Part shown: piece after piece, positions 8,517 to 16,056 of the stretch
How the letters are laid out: every line of letters begins with the position of its first letter
Numbering within the stretch: position 1 is the stretch's first letter
The notes under the pieces: model-generated
What the model was told of the DNA's origin: nothing
The model's database searches: none
The model's input: the letters and a program-made list of their open reading frames with translations, nothing else
NCBI RefSeq assembly: GCF_039511225.1
Contig: NZ_CP154261.1
Coordinates: forward strand, 3,410,001 to 3,474,000
From: Sphingobacterium multivorum
GTDB taxonomy: Bacteria > Bacteroidota > Bacteroidia > Sphingobacteriales > Sphingobacteriaceae
DNA length: 64,000 bases
Reading direction: 5' to 3'
Translations under genes and position numbers: made by a program

Positions 8517-9071
8517 TTAGAAAAGACCGAGGTATTGACTTCTGGAGTACAGGTTTTCATCACGATCATGTAGGAGCAGGTACAGGTGCACCGGCCTATC
8601 ATGCAGCATGGATGGCAGCTCGATCGTCATCTGGAGATCCTTCCGCAACACCTGCTGTTCGTTGATGGCCGCCTGCTCGCCAATAATATCATAAGCACAG
8701 AGCATGACCTGGTCGTCCCATTGGCTATAATCTTTGATGTTGGATTCGGTTGCATCCCAGCTCAGCTGAATTGTATTGGACGTACGTATACAGGTATTCA
8801 CCGCGAGCGGAGACAGCATACCATTGCTGATTTTTGCCAGGGCGGGCGCTATCTGAAAATCCGGATATTCACCCTGTATCACATTGGTCAGCGTATGCGA
8901 CATGGCCCGGCCAAAAGCCGCCTGCACCGTGCACTTGCTATGGGCAAAACCTTTAAGGATAAGCGGATACAGTGGATTTAAAAACCGGCGCGCCAGTCGA
9001 AAGCGCTCCTGTGCCGCCTGCCTACGTGTCGGATCTTTAACCTGCTTTTTAAACTCAGAAATCACCAGCAT
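8517..9071 (-). CDS. DUF6266 family protein
   Basis: A 184-residue protein from the ATG at 9071 (MLVISEFKKQ); an upstream in-frame ATG at 9128 would add 19 residues with no family support. The body matches the neighbouring 214-aa protein in layout: an N-terminal helical RFRLARRFLNPLYPLI part, then a beta-rich part with LSWDATE and DQVMLCAYD, and the ending RSQYLGLF, equivalent to KSTYLGEF of the neighbour. DUF6266 is a family of unknown function common in Sphingobacterium and relatives, usually in tandem copies near DUF5675. It is probably a structural or secreted protein of a phage-like element. Confidence 0.75.
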   Translation of the reverse strand: MLVISEFKKQVKDPTRRQAAQERFRLARRFLNPLYPLILKGFAHSKCTVQAAFGRAMSHTLTNVIQGEYPDFQIAPALAKISNGMLSPLAVNTCIRTSNTIQLSWDATESNIKDYSQWDDQVMLCAYDIIGEQAAINEQQVLRKDLQMTIELPSMLHDRPVHLYLLLHDRDENLYSRSQYLGLF

Positions 9072-9143
9072 AATCTTATCGTTTTGTGTTTTAAAAATCG
9101 GGAGGAGCCACATGCTCCTCCCGTTCAATTACTCCATCAATGG

Positions 9144-9788
9144 CTAAGCCAGGTCAAATTCTCCCAGATAGGTACTTTTAGACACTTTTTCGGCCTTGCG
9201 GTCGGTAAAGAAGATCCATACGTGCCCCTTGCTACCAAGCAAGTGTGCAGGAATCGCGATGTCTATTGTACCGGCGGCTCGGGTCGGCGGTGTTGGCGCT
9301 GTCATAAATTCATCCTTTTCAGGTGAATAGACCAAGATAATGACCTGATCATCGGCCTTGGTTTTGTAAAGGCTGTTGAGGATAGTATCCCAGTAGAGGG
9401 AAAGAATTCCGCCACTCACAGCAGCCTCCATGCCACCGCCGTTGAGGTAAGAGCCCTTACTAATTTCGATCTTACTGTAATCCAAGCTAAAGTTTGGATA
9501 AGTACCGGTTACCGCCTGGGCGATATTGAGCTGCAGTGCCACGTTGGTCGGTGTCATCTTTTCGGTTTTGGAGAGCCCAAACCCGACCTGCAGGATTGGC
9601 GTGATCGGTATCAGGAATTTGGAAATTTTCAGAAAACGCTCCTGTTGGATCAGCTGTTCTTCGGACATCCCTTTCGTCCGCTTTTTGGGCAAGCCCTTGA
9701 GGTAGTTGATAGATTTCCAGGACGAGGCGATCACCGCGCCGACTTTACCACTTGCTCTTCCGATTACACCATTGTTGATTGTTGCCAT
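9144..9788 (-). CDS. DUF6266 family protein
   Basis: The 214-residue protein begins MATINNGVIGRASGKVGAVI, the characteristic Gly-rich DUF6266 start, followed by the strand-like VIASSWKSINYLKGLPKK. The middle contains LSLYWDT and DQVIILVYSPEKDEF, and it ends in YLGEFDLA. It is the full-length version of the shorter paralogue directly downstream. Function unknown. The start resembles capsid or baseplate-type family openings, so a structural role is possible but not shown. Only 72 bp separate the two paralogues, which fits one operon running from the HTH gene or from a promoter in the gap before it. Confidence 0.8.
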   Translation of the reverse strand: MATINNGVIGRASGKVGAVIASSWKSINYLKGLPKKRTKGMSEEQLIQQERFLKISKFLIPITPILQVGFGLSKTEKMTPTNVALQLNIAQAVTGTYPNFSLDYSKIEISKGSYLNGGGMEAAVSGGILSLYWDTILNSLYKTKADDQVIILVYSPEKDEFMTAPTPPTRAAGTIDIAIPAHLLGSKGHVWIFFTDRKAEKVSKSTYLGEFDLA

Positions 9789-10236
9789 GTTGTTTTTATT
9801 TAAAATTTAAACTCCATAAAGCTTTCATTTATACCGGTATGTATTGCTTTACTTCGACAAACATACCACATCAAACAGCCCCTTGTCAATAGCGCAAAGC
9901 AGGTTGGCGGAGACTGGTCGGCGGTATCCCGGCTTTTGTCGGCGGGCTGTCGGCGACCATAGGATAGCAGGCATAAAATAAGCTGCACAATCGGGCACAT
10001 TCCAGGTACGCAGTCGTCTGGCCCTTCAAAAATTACGGGGTTGAGCAGCCGTCTCAGGCCTTTGCTTCCGACCAGCTCCGTACCTGCTTCGGATCGGCAA
10101 TAGATCCCGTACAGATGCCGAACAGACCTTGACCAGCCGCCGAACAGGGAAATACTGTTCAGCAACGGGTCAACAGTGGCTGCTCTCTTGTTCATCTCCG
10201 AAGACAATACGAAGCAGGTACGAACAGCATAGGGAT
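9789..10236. other. GC-richer gap without a convincing gene
   Basis: The only long frame (minus, 9800-10258) has a composition rich in Cys, Arg and Pro with no recognisable fold, and it overlaps the HTH gene, so it is not called. Around 9910-9955 the heptamer GTCGGCG (or near copies) recurs four times in clearly more GC-rich DNA than the surroundings. This could be a regulatory or decayed region upstream of the DUF6266 operon. Confidence 0.35.
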
Positions 10237-10620
10237 TTAAGGCATTTGCCGCGGCCATTTTTTATATTCAGCCACATACAGCTGCACCACATCTTTTTTG
10301 AGAAAGAGATCCGCATTGCCCTCTTTATAGGTAGCTTTGAGCAGGCCTTTGGCAATACGGCGCTCGATGGTGCGCACACTTTTGCTCAAAAAATAGGCGA
10401 CTTCGTGGATGGTCATCGTACCCGTCAGTCTGTGGAGCTCCGTATACTGCGGTTCCTGCAGCAGGTCCAGGATACGGTCCAACTTAGTTTCTAGCGGCGT
10501 ATATTCGATACTTGTTTTTAGTTGAAAAGAATAGTGGATTTTTAGATGAATACCTGTCGCATTGGACACAAAACGAGTAATAATCCCCTTTTGATCAGGA
10601 GATCCTTTGATAAAAAACAT
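10237..10620 (-). CDS. Helix-turn-helix domain protein
   Basis: A 127-residue protein whose C-terminal half contains an excisionase/MerR-like winged HTH: MTIHEVAYFLSKSVRTIERR followed by IAKGLLKATYKEG and LFLKKDVVQLYVAEY. The N-terminal half is a probable dimerisation or coiled region with LETKLDRILDLLQEP. Such small HTH proteins in Bacteroidota accompany mobile elements and tandem DUF6266 loci. It probably controls the downstream cassette; 448 bp separate it from the first DUF6266 gene. Confidence 0.75.
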   Translation of the reverse strand: MFFIKGSPDQKGIITRFVSNATGIHLKIHYSFQLKTSIEYTPLETKLDRILDLLQEPQYTELHRLTGTMTIHEVAYFLSKSVRTIERRIAKGLLKATYKEGNADLFLKKDVVQLYVAEYKKWPRQMP

Positions 10621-10721
10621 ACATGGGCATGGTTAGCTCGACTAACCGCCGAAATCCAGATCAGCAGCAGACCTGTGGTCTATTGCGCTCGGTCTATCTA
10701 AGTTCATACTAGTGGGATGAT

Positions 10722-11732
10722 TCAATTGAGCGGAATAAGGTAATCCCATCCCTTATGCTCCAGCTTATTAACGTTATCCAAAAATTTTGTTAGATTTCTA
10801 CTCTTCCTTACCCATTGCGTCGCCACCAATAGCTTTTCAATATCCATTTCAGTCATTGCATTCCGCAGGCTATCAAATGCCTCTTTGCGCAATTCAAGCT
10901 TGGATGTATTTGGGGGCACGGGATAGCGGATAAGCATCATGTTGACGCGGCAGCCGCTGCTGATGCGGAAATACCATTTATCCAGTCCGATTGCCTCCAG
11001 TTTCTCCATAAACCGGTCCGCTTTCCGTCTTGTCCCGTCCATCAAAATGACTTCCTTCTCCCCTTTGCTCGAAAAGTAAAACGGCACATCAAACATGCGC
11101 ACGGCCAGTTTTCTTGTAAAGTCGGTTTCAAATTTAGCGTGGCTATAGAGAATGTCGTAAAGCGATCCGATGACGATCTTTTCATCTAAAATAGTTGGAT
11201 GAACGACGTGCACTATTCTTTCGGGCAGCTGCCTACCGAATAGTGAAATTGCGTTTTGAGGTGTGCACCACCATAAATCACCTTGTTTAAAAACATAGCC
11301 GACATAGCAGTAGCAGCATATACTTACCATAGGCATGTAATGCAATAAATAACTCCGAAATAAATTGGTGCTGTTGTTATTTCGGCGCACGTACGCGATC
11401 AGATAGATAAAACAAAGGTAGACAAGCAACAGTACGATTGTCGTCGAAAGGACGGCCCATGCTCTCTGCGACTTGGGTATACCTTTGATCTGTAAGCGCC
11501 CCTCTTTCAGCAGTTCCAATTCAGGATATTTTTTTTGCCATTCGATCCAGGCTATTTTTAGGCAGATGCGGATCAGCAGGCCTGCAATAATAATGGCTAA
11601 AGCAAAGGTTACTGTCCAGACGCGATACGTACAGGTCCCGAACCGTTCCAATTTAATTCCTTTATTTCCAATCAAATTAAACAACATGGAAAAGCATAAG
11701 CTTCCCAGGCATAGCTTAAAAAAATGCTTCAT
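10722..11732 (-). CDS. Membrane protein with C-terminal LytTR-like domain
   Basis: The 336-residue protein has four hydrophobic segments in the first ~170 residues (about 1-20, 40-60, 95-115 and 130-150). The cytoplasmic C-terminus reads like a diverged LytTR DNA-binding domain: EKEVILMDGTRRKADRFMEK, LEAIGLDKWYFRISSGCRVN, then MMLIRYP. In LytTR proteins this is the strand-helix-'F.RI.R...VN' pattern. Membrane-anchored LytTR regulators exist in Bacteroidota. If correct, it would be a one-component membrane regulator. Domain assignment is by eye and moderate; the arrangement of transmembrane segments is clearer. Neighbours give no target. Confidence 0.55.
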   Translation of the reverse strand: MKHFFKLCLGSLCFSMLFNLIGNKGIKLERFGTCTYRVWTVTFALAIIIAGLLIRICLKIAWIEWQKKYPELELLKEGRLQIKGIPKSQRAWAVLSTTIVLLLVYLCFIYLIAYVRRNNNSTNLFRSYLLHYMPMVSICCYCYVGYVFKQGDLWWCTPQNAISLFGRQLPERIVHVVHPTILDEKIVIGSLYDILYSHAKFETDFTRKLAVRMFDVPFYFSSKGEKEVILMDGTRRKADRFMEKLEAIGLDKWYFRISSGCRVNMMLIRYPVPPNTSKLELRKEAFDSLRNAMTEMDIEKLLVATQWVRKSRNLTKFLDNVNKLEHKGWDYLIPLN

Positions 11733-11920
11733 ATTAGTCCGTCAAGCGCCAATATTTAGGTTATATCTACATGTTTGAACATCTAAATTAATCAAAATTT
11801 TCAAGTTCTAGGAAATATATCTGGCTCTTCAAAAAGATTAACCTACTAAATGTGGTAGGTTATTTTGAAACACTAGGTTTAACGACCAGTAACATAAACA
11901 TTTGTCAAAATTTAAAATGT

Positions 11921-12301
11921 ATGAAAGAAAATTTTGACAATGCAGGTGTGGCGCAAAAAGTAGCCACCCTTCTCGCGCTACCGTTAGCAGATCGCGCACT
12001 AGAACTACAGGTGATGAAAGACAATTTTGCGGCGTGGATGGAACACCATTTTAACCTGCAGCCCCATCAGGTGGAGCAGCTTAACAATCTTCCTGCTGAG
12101 CTTCGGAAACAACTTAGCACGGCTATCAGCAATTATCTCATGCAAGGGTATACGCTGCAGTTTCAAAAAGACCAAAAAGAAGAAGATCCCGATTTCAAGG
12201 AGCTTAGCGTTCACGGCCTTGATCAATGGCAAGATGATGTCGTGAAGGTGACCTTTACTCCTCTTTTTATACGGATTTCATACAGCGATCCGCAGCGTTA
12301 A
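11921..12301 (+). CDS. Hypothetical cytoplasmic protein
   Basis: The protein is 126 residues from the ATG at 11921 (MKENFDNAGV); an upstream ATG at 11852 would add an unlikely extension. It is mostly helical, with no signal peptide or membrane segment, and charged residues dominate. I do not recognise the family. The frame shows normal coding composition, ends just before a strong hairpin terminator, and is followed by a second, truncated gene on the same strand. Confidence 0.6.
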   Translation: MKENFDNAGVAQKVATLLALPLADRALELQVMKDNFAAWMEHHFNLQPHQVEQLNNLPAELRKQLSTAISNYLMQGYTLQFQKDQKEEDPDFKELSVHGLDQWQDDVVKVTFTPLFIRISYSDPQR

Positions 12302-12326
12302 TCCAATCCTACGTTATCCAGATTCA

Positions 12327-12365
12327 AATCCCGTCGGTCTTTCCGAAATCCAGGCCGGCGGGATT
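12327..12365 (+). terminator. Hairpin terminator after the 126-aa gene
   Basis: The inverted repeat AATCCCGTCGG...CCGGCGGGATT (with G-T pairs) is followed by AAAAT. It lies 25 bp after the stop codon at 12301. A long uninterrupted T run is lacking, so efficiency is uncertain. Confidence 0.55.
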
Positions 12366-12385
12366 AAAATAACCTATAATTCATT

Positions 12386-12640
12386 ATGAAAAAAGCATTA
12401 CAGATTAATCTAACGGCTGTTTTTGGTGCGGCATGCCGTCCTTCAGTATCAGCACTTGAACCCCTAATTGCCATGTCAAATGGAGATATCCGGAATTATC
12501 ACAATCAGGTTGGGCAAGTCTGCCTGCAGCAATTCGACGGACTGATGGGCTATATCAATCTCTTAGATTTTGAACTATCCAAAGGTATTGTTGTCCCCTT
12601 ACGTGTCGAACAGGCAGATATTCATATCTTTTACCTGTAA
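12386..12640 (+). pseudogene. N-terminal fragment of an AraC-type regulator, cut at the island edge
   Basis: 84 residues begin MKKALQINLTAVFGAACRPS. The last part, LSKGIVVPLRVEQADIHIFYL, resembles the ligand-binding N-terminal half of Bacteroidota AraC-type regulators, which continue with a 'L.G' turn and later a DNA-binding domain. Here the frame stops immediately and DNA of a different character begins. The opposite-strand glycosyltransferase also loses its continuation at the same place (about 12,635-12,650). So this is a broken gene, not a complete small protein. The regulator assignment is moderate; the truncation is well supported by the double breakage. Confidence 0.5.
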
Positions 12641-12917
12641 AAACAATATAATTTCCAGATGACTTCAACAAACCTAAATTACGGCAGGCATTAGCACCTT
12701 TCCTTGGTGTAAAATTAATTCTATGAAGCAATTGAAATCTTGAATCATTAATAATTAAATCGTTAACTACTTCTTGAGAACCATCCGTAGAACCATCGTC
12801 AATAATAATACACTCCCAATCAGATAGGGATTGCTTAAGTAGACTGTTTATTAATTTGTGGATATCTTTAACATTGTTAAAGATTGGGATAATAACAGTT
12901 AATTTTATACTATCCAT
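12641..12917 (-). pseudogene. Truncated glycosyltransferase family 2
   Basis: About 92 residues of a GT2 (GT-A fold) start at 12917: LTVIIPIFNNVKDIHKLINS, then WECIIIDDGSTDGSQEV (the nucleotide-binding DDGS), and ACRNLGLLKSSGNYIVF. GT2 enzymes continue 'LDSDD' (the DXD metal motif) at this point, but here the frame runs into residues that are antisense to the neighbouring regulator fragment. The catalytic DXD and acceptor half are therefore lost. It is last in the lanthipeptide operon, 83 bp beyond the GT14 gene, and was probably a third tailoring glycosyltransferase before the junction formed. Confidence 0.8.
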
Positions 12918-13000
12918 ATACTTAAAATAAAGGTATTATTCTATCAATTCATATCAAGATTAATAGATGTTCAGTTTCAAATTGTCTATAATAAAGAAGA

Positions 13001-13828
13001 TCAAATTCTTTTACTTCTAATATGTGTCTTTAGATATTTTATGATATTGGGGTCTTCATTTTGATCAAATTTTCTTGCAAATAAACATTTTGATTCTATT
13101 ATTTTTTTTAAATCACTTTCAATTAGAATCTTTGGAAATAAGGGCCCGCTTAGCCAATCGATATAGCGAAGATTATTGTTTACTATTTTCTTCCGGAGTT
13201 TAATAGAATTTAATAAGATGGTTTGCATAAATGACTCGTCTGGAATAAGTGTACCATGATAGAATTTTTTAATTGATGGATTATCTTTCACGTAATTCAA
13301 TACATAGCCCACACTTTCATTTGGTAAACTCCACCATTGACTTCCTCCGTATAAAGTTTTTATATCTTTAGGTAGATGTGCTTTGTTATTATTATTGGCA
13401 AGATATCTACTTAAACCTCCATCTGGAGGCCAATGTCCATCGCTTCTAGGAAGGGAGAAATAGTCTATATAGATTTTATTATTATCCTTAAAAAAATCTT
13501 GGATTTGCTCGTTAGACTTGATTGGATAATCCTGTCCACTGATGAGATGAAAGTAAGAAAAATCTACATTTAGATGATATGCTTTTTCTAATAGTAGCAA
13601 ACCTGCTTCTACAAGCGAAAATTTCCCCCATTCTATTTTAAAGTTGGAATGAATAAGGGTTATCTGGCTACTAGCACCTATGGACGATATTTCTGTTAGA
13701 TCAATATTAAAATTCATATCGCAAAAAACAAGACAGTGATTTTCGATATGTTTGACCAGTTCCTGAATTAAATCAATAACCTGATCTTTATTTTTGTGAC
13801 ATATTACTAAGTATGCGTGTTTTTGCAT
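13001..13828 (-). CDS. Core-2/I-branching-type glycosyltransferase (GT14)
   Basis: The 275-residue protein begins KHAYLVICHKNKDQVIDLIQ, the usual start of bacterial GT14 'branch' enzymes. HLISGQDYPIKSNEQI (about residue 112), YGGSQWWSLPNESVGYV (about 155) and the acidic FYHGTLIPDESFMQTIL (about 190) follow in family order. GT14 enzymes transfer GlcNAc or xylose-type sugars in beta linkage. It follows the GT2 gene by 10 bp at the end of the operon. It may glycosylate the lanthipeptide or a surface glycan; no membrane segment is visible, so it should act in the cytosol. Full length for the family. Confidence 0.8.
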   Translation of the reverse strand: MQKHAYLVICHKNKDQVIDLIQELVKHIENHCLVFCDMNFNIDLTEISSIGASSQITLIHSNFKIEWGKFSLVEAGLLLLEKAYHLNVDFSYFHLISGQDYPIKSNEQIQDFFKDNNKIYIDYFSLPRSDGHWPPDGGLSRYLANNNNKAHLPKDIKTLYGGSQWWSLPNESVGYVLNYVKDNPSIKKFYHGTLIPDESFMQTILLNSIKLRKKIVNNNLRYIDWLSGPLFPKILIESDLKKIIESKCLFARKFDQNEDPNIIKYLKTHIRSKRI

Positions 13829-13838
13829 TGCAATCCTC

Positions 13839-14756
13839 CTAATTTTGAAACCTCATTGCGGCACTATTTTCTGTAACAGTACTAAAATTTAAAAATGAAT
13901 TGATACAGCCTGATAATAGTAGCGGATCAAAAATATTCAACACTTGATTTTCCAATATCCACTGCATTCCAAAAGCTTCAAGATCACCGACGTCCATGTC
14001 AGTTTCACGATGGCCAGTCAATAGTTTGTAAAACAAGTGCTTTTTGTTTCGAAGGAACTCTGGAAAATGTAAGCATGCATATTTATAGGCAATTATAAGC
14101 GTGTTGTTCCGCTGTTGACTGCTTTTAGTATGGGATATCCTGCCTGGGCCAAAATTATATTCCAACAATACATTTGAACATCTGGAGATTTTAAGCCCCG
14201 ATATTTTAGCATCTATCCACAATTTGTAATCTTCACAATGCTTAGCTTTCTCATCATAATATAGTTTACATTTCTTTAAAGATTCCGCTTTCATCATCAC
14301 TGTAGGATGAAATAAAGGATTACAAAACATCAGTAGTGCTGAAATCTGAGCGTCTGTGAGGCTATTGCCCATTTCCCCCAGTTCTTTAATAAATATGCAA
14401 GAACTTAAAATATCAATCTCAGGATGGTCTTCAAAAAGAGCAAATTGAGTTGATAGCCTATTGGAATATGAATAATCGTCACTATCCATTCTGGCGATAT
14501 ATTTCCCCTTGCTAAGGTACAGCCCTCTATTAAGGGATCTGACAATCCCTTGGTTTTTTGAATTTTCAATATACATAATTCTGTAATTATCAAAACTTTT
14601 AATTATTTCCTTGGTCTTATCCAGGGAACCATCATTTATTATTAAAAATTCAAAGTCCTGAAAATCTTGTTCTAGAATAGAACGGATACTCCGTTCGAGA
14701 TAATCCTCCCCATTATAAACAGGTAGTATCACAGAGATATAGGGTTTATCAATCAT
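13839..14756 (-). CDS. Glycosyltransferase family 2
   Basis: The 305-residue GT-A enzyme has SVILPVYNGEDYLERSIRSI at the N-terminus, then FLIINDGSLDKT and YIARMDSDDYSYSNRL (DXD metal site, near residue 90). The HCEDYKLWIDAKI segment (about 175-188) carries the usual ED catalytic-base motif. Cytosolic, no transmembrane segments. It transfers a sugar from a nucleotide donor. The gene overlaps the TolC gene by 8 bp and is 10 bp from GT14, so it belongs to the lanthipeptide operon. An unlinked surface-glycan role is the alternative. Confidence 0.85.
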   Translation of the reverse strand: MIDKPYISVILPVYNGEDYLERSIRSILEQDFQDFEFLIINDGSLDKTKEIIKSFDNYRIMYIENSKNQGIVRSLNRGLYLSKGKYIARMDSDDYSYSNRLSTQFALFEDHPEIDILSSCIFIKELGEMGNSLTDAQISALLMFCNPLFHPTVMMKAESLKKCKLYYDEKAKHCEDYKLWIDAKISGLKISRCSNVLLEYNFGPGRISHTKSSQQRNNTLIIAYKYACLHFPEFLRNKKHLFYKLLTGHRETDMDVGDLEAFGMQWILENQVLNIFDPLLLSGCINSFLNFSTVTENSAAMRFQN

Positions 14757-16056
14757 TTAAATAAATTTTAAGCAAATTCTCGTAACAGGCGATGCTGGCC
14801 TGAGTATTGGCAATCTCTAACTCCCCCATGCTAACTCGGTTGAAATCCTCCAAAAAATCTTTTATTGTAACCTTTTTTGCTAAAAACAATTCTTTTTTTG
14901 ATGATAAAATTTCAGTTAGCAACACCAAGTTTGCTTTGCGGATACTTAATTCCTTCTGCTGCTTTTTATAACTATTGAAAGTTGATAAGACAGAAGTGAA
15001 CAAATTAGATTTTAGTGTTTCCAGCTGCAAATTTTCTTTGGTGAGCTCAGCCCTGGCTATTTTAGTTTGTCTCTTTCTTTGGTTTTGATCATATAAAGGG
15101 ATGTTTATTTGAATGGCTGCATTACCACCAAGGTTATTATGGAGACTTTTGAAATAATCATCGCTTTTCGAGTCAAATAATTTCGAATAGTTTGTCGATA
15201 TACCTATATTCACGCCTAAAACTGGTAATTTAGATTTTTCCAGCAATTTAAGTCCCATAATCAGACCTTCGATTTTACTTTCCTGTGCTAGTATATCTGG
15301 CGCACTTTCATTAAGCTTCTTTATTATTTCTTCTTCGGAACTGTAGAAAAATTCCGAGGTGGTTTTTTTATCATCTACCAATTCGATTTGCGTATCATAA
15401 TCCATTCCTAACAGATCTGCAAGTTCTATTTTCTTATTAAAAACCTCTTTCTCATAGTTAATTACGTTAATACTGTCGGTAAGTATTCTGACCTTAATTT
15501 CTTGGCCTGTGATCCGGATATCCTTTTGAACACGCTGAAGAGAATCTGAAAGTTGCAATAAGTGTTTAAGATGGCTATTCATTAAATAAGTAATCGAAAT
15601 ACTATTTTGATATTTTAAAATATCAAAATAGTAGAGAATAAGCTTAATTTTCTGTTCCAGTAAATTGGACTTAGAACGGTAACGAGATGATTCGTAAAAA
15701 AATTTATTTTGCCGAATCGAATATCTTCTCCGCCCCCAATCAAGAATTGGATAATAGGTCTGCAAGCCAAAATTTTGATAAAACATGAAATTGTTTTCAA
15801 ACAAGTTTGTTGTTGGATTTATTGATCGACCTGTCAACAGACCATTATACATAGATAGATTCAGCGGCGGTATCAATTTATCCTTTTCCTGAAAGATACG
15901 CTGTTCATCGATAGTTTCATTGGTCTTAATGATCAAATAACTTCTGTTTTTTTCTTCCAGGATCGAAAGACAATTATCTAAACTAAGCTTGACCTGCGCG
16001 ATCCCCGGAAGTGGCATAAAAAAAATAGAAACGATAATTATTTTTAAAGTTCTCAT
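14749..16056 (-). CDS. TolC family outer-membrane channel
   Basis: The 435-residue protein has a signal peptide (first ~20 residues, IFFMPLPGIAQ, with cleavage after the Ala-Gln region). It then has long helices with the duplicated TolC/outer membrane efflux protein pattern: LDNCLSILEEKNR near the N-terminus and IQINIPLYDQNQRKRQTKIA in the second half. It forms the outer-membrane exit of a type I-like export system. It overlaps the S41 gene upstream by 4 bp and the GT2 gene by 8 bp. With the HlyD and C39-ABC genes of the same operon it completes a tripartite exporter for the precursor peptides. Confidence 0.88.
   Translation of the reverse strand: MRTLKIIIVSIFFMPLPGIAQVKLSLDNCLSILEEKNRSYLIIKTNETIDEQRIFQEKDKLIPPLNLSMYNGLLTGRSINPTTNLFENNFMFYQNFGLQTYYPILDWGRRRYSIRQNKFFYESSRYRSKSNLLEQKIKLILYYFDILKYQNSISITYLMNSHLKHLLQLSDSLQRVQKDIRITGQEIKVRILTDSINVINYEKEVFNKKIELADLLGMDYDTQIELVDDKKTTSEFFYSSEEEIIKKLNESAPDILAQESKIEGLIMGLKLLEKSKLPVLGVNIGISTNYSKLFDSKSDDYFKSLHNNLGGNAAIQINIPLYDQNQRKRQTKIARAELTKENLQLETLKSNLFTSVLSTFNSYKKQQKELSIRKANLVLLTEILSSKKELFLAKKVTIKDFLEDFNRVSMGELEIANTQASIACYENLLKIYLND

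Noticed and set aside
9800..10258. 152-aa minus-strand frame upstream of DUF6266
   Set aside because: Cys/Arg/Pro-heavy composition, no fold or family pattern, and overlap with the HTH gene.
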